DNA of 64,000 bases from Xestospongia bergquistia (lineage: Eukaryota > Porifera > Demospongiae > Haplosclerida > Petrosiidae). The stretch is taken from NCBI GenBank assembly GCA_963965975.1, contig OZ014419.1, forward strand, positions 558,001 through 622,000. The letters run 5' to 3'. The stretch's first letter is position 1; each line of letters opens with the position of its first letter. This document shows, in pieces, positions 1 through 10,337 of this stretch. Made by a program: the position numbers and the translations under genes. The notes beneath the pieces were generated by a model. That model was not told the DNA's origin. It did no database searches and worked only from the letters and a program-made list of their open reading frames with translations.

Positions 1-215
1 TCCATAGTTTATATCGGGTAATAATATAATGACATTTAGTAAGTGTTTTATAAATTGTTAGGTTTTTAGTAATCATCCTATTTTTGGTGTGGAATATCAC
101 TTAGAAAACTTGGTCAGTTAACATAATATGATGTATGTGTATACCAAATCACATTCCCATATTATGTGCTTGAGTATGAGACTGAGACCAAGTTGTATGT
201 AATATCTTCATTTAG

Positions 216-491
216 AAGTCTGCATATAGGAGAGGTGATTATGATTTAGAAGAAGGGGAGGAGTCAGGTAGAGTAGCAGAGGACGAAAGTGATGTAATTG
301 TTGGAGAGAAAATTGGCATTAGTGCAGTTAGTTCTAATGTTGTTATAAACTTTTATCAAATATTGTAGGCATATTTTGCAGACCCTCAAAAAACTTCAGA
401 TCGTAAACCAGTATTCAATCCTGAATTAGGTCTTGCTATAGAGACATTACCTGAAGGATTTACATTGAAGACACTATGGGAAGTGACATAA
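216..491 (+). CDS. 3' end of an unrecognised protein-coding gene (last two exons)
   Basis: Two phase-compatible exons read to a stop: 216-326 (acceptor TTTAG, 37 codons) and 369-491 (41 codons with TAA). They are joined by a 42-nt intron that starts GTTAGT and ends TTGTAG. The peptide is acidic at first, with a run rich in Glu and Asp after [11 protein letters not shown]. It ends in a compact, conserved-looking tail containing [19 protein letters not shown] and finishing LWEVT. The upstream exons lie outside the window. I do not recognise the family. The ordered tail next to an acidic linker suggests a real intracellular protein C-terminus rather than chance ORFs. The neighbouring gene at 570-794 is convergent, 78 bp away. 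Confidence 0.5.
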
Positions 492-569
492 CATTATATT
501 TATAGTCAAAAATCACAACATAATTATAATTTAAAAAAAGATAATAGTTCTTGTTAAAATTAGCTTCTT

Positions 570-794
570 TTATAATTGTCCATTGCTCTCGATTGTTCTG
601 TAATGAGCATTGTGTCTGTTTAATTTCCTTACTAACAATGTAATGATCAATATTACAAACACAATCACCAACGTTACAAAACTTGCAGTCAGTCCTACTC
701 CAATCCCCACCCACTCGTTACAGTTATGGCAGTCATCTCCAACCACTACGGCCACCAACAACATCAAAACCAGCATAGACACCAAACACTTCAT
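570..794 (-). CDS. Small single-pass membrane protein (74 aa), unrecognised
   Basis: This is a single-exon ORF starting at the ATG at 792-794. It encodes a clear signal peptide (MKCLVSMLVLMLLVAVVVG), then a very short extracellular segment with a CHNC pair and a Trp. A strongly hydrophobic helix of about 25 residues follows (around residues 31-55), then a basic stop-transfer (VRKLNRH) and a short tail ending TIESNGQL. This is the layout of a mini type I membrane protein. No known domain is visible, and the function is unknown. It is divergent from the receptor gene at 966 (171 bp gap), and both encode secreted or membrane proteins. It could be the last exon of a larger gene, but the signal peptide at the ATG argues it is complete. 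Confidence 0.55.
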   Translation of the reverse strand: MKCLVSMLVLMLLVAVVVGDDCHNCNEWVGIGVGLTASFVTLVIVFVILIITLLVRKLNRHNAHYRTIESNGQL

Positions 795-965
795 TTTAAT
801 GACCTCTTTTCTATTTCTGCGATGATTTATTATTAGACAGGTCCTTTATTGATGAAAACAGTAAGAAGTTTAGCCTTCTTTATTGTGCTGACTTGCTGAG
901 GTCACAAGTGTGTCACAAGATGCACGTATGTGCATTAATAAGAAATGAAAGAGGTGTGGTTAACA
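795..965. promoter_or_regulatory. Divergent intergenic gap, probable shared promoter
   Basis: 171 bp lie between the ATG of the small membrane protein (-) and the ATG of the MRH-like receptor (+). No coding potential is visible. Promoter function is inferred from head-to-head arrangement only. Confidence 0.35.
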
Positions 966-2348
966 ATGGCTACCTGCAAAACGTTAGCTGTTTGTTTCCT
1001 TCTGTTATTCCATTACGTACAAGCCCAGAATTCTTGCTCCTGTGATGGAGACACAGACTCTCTTTGTGTTCTTGATATTATACATGATCCATTGACCGTA
1101 AATGTTAAGTAAGTCTCTTTAATTTGACTTCACTCTTCTTCTCTTTAAAACAGTGGATCCACGTATTATTTTACATTGTGTTCAAATATTGCAAATGTGC
1201 CAGGATGTGTGAACTCATCTGTAAGTTTAACATTAAATGCATTATTTTAGTAAATGTAATAGCACATGTGATATGCATGTGTGATATACATGTGATGTAC
1301 ATGTGTAGGTCTGTGTCACTAGCAGTGGTACCACAATTTCTTATGGAGAACTCAACCATGGGGAACTTAACACATCAACAAATATTATTACTTTGACCTT
1401 TACAATGGCAAAAAGGTACCTTAGTGATGTCAAAAATATTTAAACTAATAGAGTGTGCTAATTACATTAACCTGCATTGTTTATCTTCTTTGTAAGAATT
1501 TGTTATTGGTCATTTGTTTTGTCCATGACACCCCTAAACCTCCCCTTGTCAATAAGATACTTTCAATGTTTTTAAAAGAATTGACATTTTATTGTATTCA
1601 TTGATAATTAGAACAGCCTCAGTTAAAATGATTTGTGATGATAATTTGCCACGCCTCACTGTGGACAATACTACTAAACCAGGTGACTTGGTAAGCTCAA
1701 TATATATGGGTGTATAAATTTTAATGAGACAATTTCTTTTAGCACCTCATTGTAAGTGGTGACATTGTCTGTGATTATGGTTCAGATTTAGAGATGATGG
1801 GAAACAACAGTGACAACACACTGTTATCCTCCTCAACAACTATGTCACCATCAATGATGAGTACATCAATCACATCACTGTCCACTTTGCTATCATCTAC
1901 CAGTTCAAATATTACTTCATCAACTGGTTCACCTCTTAACATATCAACAACTTCATCAACTCAATCTAGTACTATGTCACTCTTGACGTCAACAACTCTT
2001 TTGCCTCACTCAGGTTCTACATCTCTTATGACATCAAATACTTCATCTCATTTGGGTCCTGTATCTCTCTTGACGTCAACAACTCCCTTGGTCTATAGCA
2101 TGTCTTTTACTCTTCCTATTAAGTCATCTTCCTCTACCAGTTCAGCTCCTACTCAGCCTTCATCATCAGGAGCACTGTCATGTACTAACAAAATATTAAT
2201 CACTGTCTTTGTCGGTATTCCATCAACAGCTGTTATTGTTATCATATCAGTGATATTAATACTGGTGTGCTGTAAAAGAAAGAAGAGAAGTGGTAGTACC
2301 TACGTCCGTTTGGCTCCTACTGTATTTTTTGATGATGATGACTCTTAA
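966..2348 (+). CDS. Type I membrane protein with an MRH-like (mannose-6-phosphate-receptor homology) lumenal domain and mucin stalk
   Basis: Five exons close in frame: 966-1108, 1154-1220, 1309-1415, 1612-1690, 1743-2348 (333 aa). A signal peptide (about 1-20, ending VQAQ) is followed by a Cys-containing beta-rich domain. Its motifs are YYFTLCSNI, a VCV strand, a hydrophobic ITLTFTM strand, VKMICDD and IVCDYG. This order resembles MRH/Atg27-type lumenal domains of cargo receptors, though I do not see the sugar-binding residues clearly. A Ser/Thr-rich stalk of about 120 residues follows (probable O-glycosylation). Then come one membrane helix (VIVIISVILILVCC), a basic stop-transfer and a short tail ending FFDDDDS. 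An acidic tail of that kind is typical of Golgi/endosome sorting receptors. The domain call is by pattern and the sorting role is inference. It could instead be an unrelated sponge surface receptor. Confidence 0.65.
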
Positions 2349-2908
2349 TTTTAATTCTTATCACATTACTCTACAACTACAACTGTTGATTACTTTGTGT
2401 GCATATAATTTTTAGATTTTGTTAGAAAAACAAAAACAATACCTTTATATATATTAGCTATAACATATACATTCATTCATTATCTTGCTAAATGATACTA
2501 ATACATGCAGTAATGTGGTGTGTACTTTGTAGTCTCATTCCCATACTCCTTGACATGCATTAATGGAAATTAGTCTAATGGAGCTTACTAAGCCAAGCAA
2601 AGAAGTGCAGGCTGGCTCTGAAGATTTCAGAATCTGGTCAATTAATGCAACATTGTTTGCTCCAGCTTTGCAAAGTATTAATATAAAAGTTTGAACTTTA
2701 ATAAGTCTCTCTCTACATTGCAGTAATGTGTTGCAGCTCTGTTAACAAATTTATAAACAGTTTACAGTTATAGATCGATAGGGCTAAGCAATAAAATGTA
2801 ATTATTATTATTATTATATACAAAGTTATATCATTTTATTAAACAAAAACAGATAACGAATCAATTTAAATTTTGATAATAAGTAATATGAAATAATTAT
2901 TTATTATT
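2349..2908. other. AT-rich convergent intergenic region, no gene seen
   Basis: This lies between the convergent 3' ends of the MRH-like gene (+) and ORMDL (-). It is AT-rich with short ATT runs around 2803-2816. I see no ORF with coding character, RNA gene or mobile element. It probably holds both 3' UTRs. Confidence 0.5.
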
Positions 2909-3489
2909 TTAATCATTACGGAAAAAAATATCTTCTATTAGTTTTCTAAGTCTAAATCCATGAAGGAAAGGTAGTTTAGGGACAACCCCTATTAATAAAA
3001 CAACAATATTGACAGCTGTCAATGTAACATCATGAATGGTGAAAAATCCCACCAAAATGAACCTGAACAAATGAGGGAGAAAATGATTAATTAGTGGTGG
3101 GAGTGGCTTACAAAATAATATGAAAAGCAGTGAGGAAATTCCTTGTGGGTGTAAACTGAAGACCATTATCAATTTGTTCCCAATTTGTCAACCACCGACT
3201 CTCTCCTTGATCCATAGTAACATATGGTGTCCCCTTTAAATGATGAAACATGACGTAGTTACCCTAGAAGAAAGAAAAAATAACAACACAAGTTGTAGAA
3301 TATTATTAACCTTACCACATTGTGTATAACATGAGTGATAGTCCAGACCATTGGTACACTCAGGACTGGAATACAATTGACTAATAAGTGTAGAAATACA
3401 ACAGAAAAGATGTAACCAGCCCACATGCCTCGACTATTCAGCCAGAAGGCGTTAGGATTAGACACAGAAGTAGCAGTTCCAACTTGCAT
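2909..3489 (-). CDS. ORMDL: ORMDL sphingolipid biosynthesis regulator
   Basis: Three exons on the minus strand, 3489-3316, 3263-3112 and 3062-2909, give 159 aa, close to the usual 153. Family hallmarks run the full length: SNPNAFWLNSRGMWAGY near the N-terminus, SVPMVWTITHVIHNV, LKGTPYVTMDQGESR, LTNWEQIDNG, QFTPTRNFLT and the late VPKLPFLHG. Hydrophobic helices match the ER multi-span topology. ORMDL proteins bind serine palmitoyltransferase in the ER membrane and restrain the first step of sphingolipid synthesis when ceramide is high. The ATG at 3487-3489 gives the family-like N-terminus. An upstream in-frame extension in the raw ORF looks like 5' UTR. The gene lies 114 bp downstream of, and on the same strand as, the nucleotidyltransferase gene. 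Confidence 0.95.
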
Positions 3490-3603
3490 CTTGAAATGTT
3501 TGCTTTTTAAGAGGGTGTGGCATATCAATTATATGCACAACAGCCACACCTCCAAAATTAATCATTGTGGGTGTGGCTCAAGGTTTGTATTATCAATAAG
3601 ATA

Positions 3604-4738
3604 TTAGCTTGTTGACAAAGTGTGTGTAGCTTTAAAATGTTCATTGCACTCAATATAAGACTGCAAATTACCAACATCAAATCGACCAGAGATTAACAGA
3701 GTATATACTGACTGTCTAAATAAAATATAACTAAATAATTTATTTAAATTTTAATTTGACTTACTTTGAATATAAATATTTTATAAAATGACCTGTGGCA
3801 TCTCTTTTGCTCAATGGAACATCCTACACAACATAGAATAGTACTCAATCTCATAGTTTGATACCAGTATGGACATGAGTCTGCATTAATAAAATAATCT
3901 CACTTTATATTCATCTAGAAACTGCTGCAGCAAAGGTATAGCTTGTGATGAGAGAAGATAAAAACAAGGACACTAAAAGAGAAAGAAATAAAGTGATACA
4001 CATTGAGATATTTTAAACTTACTGCATTTCGAGAAATTGTAGAGTCTGGAGTTGGTTTTTCTAAGAATGAAGTAACTCGTCCATTCTCGTCTACTTCAAG
4101 AATACCACACTTAGTTGTATCTTGTAATGGTACTCATTTTAAATTATAAATTTTTTTTCCGTTACATACCTTCGTCATTACATTTATAATATGTTACTAT
4201 GCTATGTATAGAGGGTGTGGTTTCAAATTTATCTATTACTTTTTGCAAATTGAAATCTTCTAAAAATAATGTGTCCCTGAAAAAAAAAGTAATGATAGAC
4301 AAAAAATCTGATTGGTCACTTTACCCGCCAATCACAATGAAGTTGTCTTCAATATTATAATGTTTCACTCCTAAATTAATGCATGCTACTGCACCTAATC
4401 TTTCCTCATTGTATGTAGTCCCATCACAGACTAACTGAACACCAGGAAAACCCTTTGCCCATTCTTCAAACTTGCTACGATTACTCTCATTTACCTAACA
4501 CAACTACTTAGTATTTTACAGAACAAAGAGTATCAGACTGACTTACCACAACACACACATCTGACATTGAGAGAGATGGACATTGTTGTATGATGGTCAT
4601 CCAATGCGATATCAATGGACGACCACCAATAGGAAGAAGAGGTTTAGGAACTCCCCTTAATTCAAGGTATTGTTCTGTTTGTTCCAGATCTCTAGCTAGT
4701 CTAGTTCCATAGCCAGCTGCAAGAATAATAACCTTCAT
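3604..4738 (-). CDS. Small sugar-phosphate nucleotidyltransferase (NTP_transferase family)
   Basis: Seven exons: 4738-4547, 4494-4325, 4276-4170, 4120-4023, 3972-3904, 3823-3765, 3715-3604 (268 aa). The N-terminus MKVIILAAGYGTRL carries the G-x-G-T-R-L nucleotide-binding signature. PKPLLPIGGRPLI is the sugar-nucleotidylyltransferase activation motif, and FIVIGGD is the metal-binding strand. FLEKPTP matches the E-K-P motif of this fold, and a late ISGRFDVGNLQSY resembles the N-Y/F-D-V-x-T product-site region. The family transfers NMP to a sugar-1-phosphate to make nucleotide sugars. Only the catalytic Rossmann-like domain is present. There is no left-handed beta-helix as in GMPPB or eIF2B subunits, and the length is like bacterial RmlA-type or choline-phosphate-type enzymes. 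The substrate cannot be assigned. It is divergent from ferroportin (93 bp). Confidence 0.85.
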
Positions 4739-4831
4739 GATCAAAGAAAAGTGGGAGGGGCTCTACATAGTTCTCGCAAGCCAGCCCTTTGCATTATAGA
4801 TCGTACTGTGTTTGCATAAGGACTTAGCAAG
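4739..4831. promoter_or_regulatory. 93-bp divergent gap, probable bidirectional promoter
   Basis: The start codons of the nucleotidyltransferase (-) and ferroportin (+) are only 93 bp apart, so both core promoters must fall here or in 5' UTR sequence. No TATA box is obvious. Confidence 0.5.
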
Positions 4832-6977
4832 ATGGCTGCTGATGAAGAAGAAGTTGAAGAATTGTTGCAGAAAGAGGAAGAAGAAGGAGAAGGAGAAAAG
4901 GTTGAAGGAGAGACAGAGGAGGAAAGAGTTCTAGAGCAGGCATCGAGTAGTCGTGCAAAGAGAATTGTTTTGAGTATTTTAGGTACCTACTATAATTGTG
5001 TACACGTGACTTAATATTTACTATATAATTTCTACATCATTTAATATTTTTATTGCATCTTAAACAGATGCAGTTTTTCCACCACTCACTACAAATTCTG
5101 GGAAAACAAAACTTACTAGAAAACGTTCCTTTGTCATTCTATTTCTCCTCTACATCAGTCACATATTTTCATCATGGGTACATGATACAGGTGCATTTGT
5201 CCTCTTTGCTTTATATTGGGTCATTTAGGGTGACCGTATGTGGGGATTTGCCGTTTCTCTTGTGGTCGTTCTCCTGTATCCTGGGTCTTTGCTACTACCA
5301 GCTATTTTTGGCTTTTTTGTTAAATTTTTTGTAGTTATTTTTGGAACTATTGTTGGTGATTTTGTTGATACCAATCCACGTATGAGAGGTAAGCCATCTT
5401 ACAAAATTAATTTTACTGGTTTATAATTTTTTAGTAATATCTGTGAGCCTATTAGTGCAAAATGGTCTAGTAGCTATCAGTACTGTGGTGTTTTCCTTCA
5501 TGTTTTACTACTCAATGGATGTTTGTAGTCATCGTTTACTCTTTGGAATATTCATGGTGGCTGTTATCCTCTTAGGATCTATCTCATATTTAGCAACTGT
5601 TGCAAATACTATATCCATTGAGAAAGACTGGGTGGTTGTGATTGCTGATAAAAATAGCAACACACTGGCGGGTGAGTTGACTCTGTGTAATTTGTTTGTA
5701 TAGAGCCAAGATTACATCTGTATGGTTAAATTAACAGCTATCTTAGTGATAAAATATTATCACAGCATATAACATAATGGTATATTTATTTTCTAGTTTT
5801 AAATGCCAATATGCGAAGAATTGATCTGTTCTGCAAACTGTTAGCTCCAATTGCAGCTGGTGTTCTCTTGGCACATACAAATACACTAGTTTCTCTGTCG
5901 GATGAGAAACTAGCTGGTGGATTTGTTACCACCATTGTAATTGGTTCATGGAATGTTGTATCCTTTTTTGGAGAATTAAGTATCCTTGTCATTGTCTACC
6001 GTCTTGTACCTGCTTTAAGCATCAAGAAATTACGAAAGAAGTCGCTAGCAGAGGACAGCAGTGAAGATAACAATACTGAAGAAGTTAAGATGAAACCATC
6101 TCTACATCAGAAAACTACATCTCTCACATCAACCAAGTGTATCAAAATTTTAAGCAAATTAGCATCACCTTATCGGATTTTGTTGACAGGTTGGAAAATT
6201 TTCTGGCGTCAAGAGATCAATCTTGTTGGTTTTGCATTAGCTTCACTTTATTTGACTGTTTTGGGATTTAGTGGAGTGACTTCCACATACTTCCTGACAC
6301 AAGGTCTTTCTAGTGATCTGATTGGTTTAGGTCAAGGAATTGGTGGTATTTTTGGTATTTCTGGTACATTGGTCTACCCTTTTCTCAAACGTAGATTAGG
6401 TACTACAAGGACTGGTCTGGTAGGAATATGTATGCAAGTATCTATGTTATTGTTTTGTGTTGTGGGTGTGTTTGCTCCTGGTCATCCACCTCACTCTAGT
6501 AAAGGTTATTATTCACCAACCTGCTATAATGAAAGTTATGACATGTATCTAGATGAGGATGATCATAAGATTAGTATCTCGCTTATATTTATATTGGTTG
6601 GTGTGATAGGAGCAAGGTTTGGTCTGTGGATGTTTGATCTGTCAGTGTCGCAGCTGGTACAGGAACGAGTTGTGGAAGAAGAAAGAGGTGTAGTTTCAGG
6701 TGTAATGAATGCTATGAATTCTAACATGGACATGTTGCATTATGTCTTGGTAATAATAGCACCACGCCCACAAGATTTTCGTTATTTGACATTAATTTCA
6801 TTTGCTAGTGTTTCAATGGGGCTAATATTCTATTGTTTCTATGTTCGGAGGGCACGAGGTCGTTTTCGGAAAATATCCAAATGTTGTGAGCAGCGTTTTA
6901 CTTCAGGACTTGATAATAGAGAACCACAGCTGACATTAGTTAACTCTGTGACTGAAAATGAGGATGATAATTTATAA
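4832..6977 (+). CDS. SLC40A1: Ferroportin, iron exporter
   Basis: Five exons: 4832-4982, 5068-5177, 5229-5388, 5435-5671, 5797-6977 (612 aa; human 571). Motifs match ferroportin throughout: an SSW/GDRMW junction at the first helix, IVGDFVD, EKDWVVV, MRRIDLFCKLLAPIAAG, YLTVLGFSGVTSTYFLTQG, RLGTTRTGLVG, GARFGLWMFDLSVSQL and VVSGVMNAMN. Ferroportin is the plasma-membrane Fe2+ exporter with an MFS-like twelve-helix fold. The first 35 residues form a Glu-rich cytosolic extension (EEEEGEGEKVEGETEEE) not seen in vertebrates. The hydrophilic loop between halves (about residues 295-340) is Lys/Ser/Asp-rich. At the position of human Cys326, needed for hepcidin binding, this protein has Gly (about residue 379), so hepcidin-type control is not expected. 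The exon-2 donor at TGG|GTACAT is the only one that keeps frame into GDRMW. Confidence 0.95.
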
Positions 6978-7227
6978 TTATTTTTTGGCAAATACATACA
7001 CACACACATATGATCAATCATCAAACAAAATAAACAAGATAATAAAATGCTAGATAAAGGAACTCGTTAACCCTATAACTATTAATAACTAGGCTATAAC
7101 TATTAATATAAATTATTGAATAAAGAATCAAATTGATTCATTAATTAAACTAAACCTCTAAAGGCTAACAGTCAATTTGCATAGCAACCACAGCTTTACT
7201 TCACAAAGTGAAATAGGGTGGTTAAAA

Positions 7228-8601
7228 TCATTGCTTTAAATCTTTTCCATTGAGCTATAAGAAAAGATGGTCACATGACAATTGCACTAAATCACATGAT
7301 CTTACCAATCCATTCACTGTCTTCCCATTAGCCATAGCTATAAATTCTAAAGCAATTTCTTCAGCAACTTTTTTTTGTGCTTCTATAGTACTAGCTCCTA
7401 AATGAGGAGTACAAATGATTTTCTCTTGATCCAAGAGGTCAGAGTTGGTAGGTGGTTCCTCAACATAGACGTCTAAGGCTGCACCTCCACATTGTCCATT
7501 CTGAAGAGCTTTGACAAGAGCTGCTTCATCAATAATTCCACCACGTGCCACATTGATTACACGTACACCTTTCTTGCACTGAGTAAAAGTCTCATTGCTC
7601 AATAAACCTATACAATGGAATGAAGATTGTGATATTGAAATAACATAAGATGAAATGAAGTTTTTTATATATAGAAATGGAAATTCGACCTTTAGTGGCA
7701 GGTATTAAAGGTGTGTGTACAGTAATGAAGTCAGCCAATGGCCATATTTGGTCTGTTTCCATCCACTCCACTCCAAATTTATTAGCTTCAGATGATGGAA
7801 CTAATGGATCATATCCAATAGTCTAAAATGTTGAAATATAAAGATATAGATTAACCATTTTACAACATCACTTACCCTCATACCAAAGGCTTGCATACGA
7901 GTGGCTACTTCACGTCCAATCCGTCCAAGTCCAATTATAGCTAGAGTTTTTCCTTGTACCTCAATACCTTTAAACTATGAATAATGAAGATCAAATATGC
8001 TCAAACAGTGAAGGTTCAAACTACCTTATTTTTCTCCCATTTGCCTTCTTTTACACTACAATGTCCTTGAGGTGTATTCCTGAACAATGAAGAAACAAGG
8101 GAAGAAGATATTAAGTTTTATTGTAAGAGAACTTACCTTGATACTGCAAGGATCATACCACAGGTGTGTTCAGCTGCACTGATACTGTTTCCTGCTGGAG
8201 TGCTGATATATAGAGAAACAATTAAACAATACTCATCACTTGAATTGTTTCTTTCTTACTTGATAACTGCAATGCCTTTAGCACTTGCTGCAGTGACATC
8301 AATATTGTCAACACCAGTTCCAGCTCTTCCTATTGCTTTGAGTCTCTCCCCAGCAGCAATAACTTCTCCAGTAACTTGAGTACCAGATCTTACAATCAGT
8401 CCATCATAATCCTAGGGAAACAATAGTGTAGTGATGTACCAATGAAAATATTAATACATATATTACCTTGATGCTTGACAATAAATCATCTTTTTTGATA
8501 CCTGGACGATAATCCACAATAAATCCTGCCTTTGTAAGAGCATCTTGACAACATTTGTCAATAGAATCGCTAATCAATACTTTCTTTTCACCAAGAGCCA
8601 T
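7228..8601 (-). CDS. PHGDH: D-3-phosphoglycerate dehydrogenase, short form
   Basis: Eight exons: 8601-8467, 8411-8260, 8202-8137, 8079-8025, 7974-7876, 7822-7690, 7607-7306, 7254-7228 (322 aa). The enzyme oxidises 3-phosphoglycerate to 3-phosphohydroxypyruvate with NAD, the first committed step of serine synthesis in the cytosol. Visible motifs are [12 protein letters not shown] in the substrate domain, the NAD loop [10 protein letters not shown], the catalytic Arg in [10 protein letters not shown], an acidic partner in EEPP, and the catalytic His in TPHLGAST. The protein stops at LNGKDLKQ right after the catalytic core. The C-terminal ACT-like and substrate-binding extensions of the 533-aa vertebrate form are absent. 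The last exon is 27 nt; reading on from exon 7 without it gives a slightly different tail. The ATG at 8601 matches the usual start just before KVLISDSID. Confidence 0.92.
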
Positions 8602-8760
8602 TTCAAATGCAACACTGTTCCTGCACGTGTTACAGTGCTGTAACAAAGAGGTCATTGAAGTGGTGGGTTTATTGGAAGGTGCAAGGTCATAACATGACAC
8701 ACCCACTCAGATAATTAAGATACAATGGATAATAGTTCTCTCTTTTTGTATGTATAATTT
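8602..8760. promoter_or_regulatory. 159-bp divergent gap, probable bidirectional promoter
   Basis: This separates the PHGDH (-) and METTL2-like (+) start codons. It has no coding potential, and its promoter role is inferred from position. Confidence 0.45.
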
Positions 8761-10065
8761 ATGGCTGAAGGAGGAGAAAGAATAGAGAGTAATCATGAAG
8801 ACAAGAGACCAATATTTGGTCAAAGATATCTAAAGGACCCTGACAAAGTGTTTCAACACAATGCTTGGTAAGACTGAGGAGGTGACCTCAATCACTGCAC
8901 ATGCTTGCCATGTGCAATACAAAACTATGTTTATACATTACACACTAATTAATGATTACTTTATTTATAACCTATTTAGGGATCATGTAAAGTGGGATCC
9001 TGCCCAATTAAAAGAAGCTGAAGATATAGTTTGTATGAACTCAACTGATAAACTAACACAAGATCAACAAGGCACATATATAATATGATATAAAAAGAAC
9101 GAAAATTTTATCTAATCACAGATCAATTAAAAGATAATGCCAGCATTAACTGGGACACATTTTATAATCAGCATCAAAACAGATTTTTTAAGGATCGACA
9201 TTGGCTCTTTACAGAATTTCCAGAGTTGCTAGGCAACCAAGACAGACCCACATCCATCCTTGAAATTGGTTGCGGTGCTGGTAACACTGTATTTCCCATA
9301 CTACAGACATCAAGGTACATTGTGTTATCTTATATTAATACATCACTTAATTTTTAGTATAGAAACGTCTTCATACACTGTTGTGACTTCTCTTCAACTG
9401 CCATTGATCTTGTCAAAGTACTTATATATTTAGATTTAAAATATCTCCCCCTGATGTTAACAAATACACAGGCTAATCCTCTTTACAACTCCACCCACTG
9501 TTCTGCCTTTATATATGACATTGGTAGTGATAATGATCTTCCTATATCTCCAAATTCAATAGACTATGTTGTTTTAATATTTGTTCTCTCAGCACTGCCA
9601 CAAGAAAGGTAGAGAACTCATAATAAACTAATACTATTAATGTTTTAGGTTTCAAGTAGCTCTTCGTAAGCTCTATCAATGTCTAAAACCTGGTGGGAAA
9701 ATACTCTTTAGAGACTATGGGCGACTAGATCTAGCGCAGTTAAGATTTAAACCAGGTAGATGTGACTGTTGAATATAGTGTAATGTAACTTGTGATTGTA
9801 ATACAGGTCAATGTTTAGCTGACAATCAGTATGTTAGAGGAGATGGGACTTTAGTTTACTTCTTTACTCAAGGTAAAATGAACTGTCGTTAAGACCACTC
9901 CCATTTTAAAGTAATTTATTTATAGAGGAGGTGGATGAGTTAATGGATGGTGTAGGATTAACAAAGGAACAGCTGTTGACTGACCAGCGTCTGCAAGTTA
10001 ATCGTGGCAAACAGTTAAAAATGTATCGAGTTTGGATTCAAGCTAAATATATTAAACCTGTATAA
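8761..10065 (+). CDS. METTL2: tRNA N3-methylcytidine methyltransferase, METTL2 family
   Basis: Eight exons: 8761-8867, 8980-9071, 9122-9314, 9363-9417, 9472-9608, 9649-9755, 9807-9872, 9926-10065 (298 aa). Hallmarks are [35 protein letters not shown], the SAM-binding motif [26 protein letters not shown], the catalytic-side [42 protein letters not shown] and the C-terminal [23 protein letters not shown]2/6/8 enzymes make m3C at position 32 of the anticodon loop of certain tRNAs. The protein is shorter than human METTL2A (378 aa) because a variable N-terminal insert is missing. Intron 2 appears to have a GC donor (AAG|GCACAT). The GT alternative upstream would delete 13 residues and fit the family length less well. 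Confidence 0.93.
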
Positions 10066-10328
10066 GTAAAGTTTGTTAATAAACTATTTTTATGAAAAAA
10101 AGTTATTGTTAACTAGTCTGCCAGTCTGAAATCCGATTGGTTAGTATTTGTTCTTTTAAAAGGCGCAAATGTGGCATTGAACTAACCAATAAGATTTCTC
10201 AATTTCTGATAAAGGATTATATATTGTGCTTATCAAAGTTATTTGTTCCTAAAGACAATATAGTTACTGGTAAGTCTGGTTTGTCTGGTTACTGCGCATG
10301 CCCAGTAGAAAACCCGGGAAAAACGTGG

Positions 10329-10337
10329 TATAAAAAA
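10329..10337 (+). promoter_or_regulatory. TATA box (TATAAAAAA) of a putative non-coding transcript
   Basis: A consensus TATA box in the context GTGGTATAAAAAACTG stands in front of a region lacking ORFs. A GTAAGT donor lies about 220 nt downstream at 10556, as expected for a first exon of 150-200 nt. The nearest coding start downstream is 4.8 kb away. This would place a transcription start near 10360. Confidence 0.45.
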
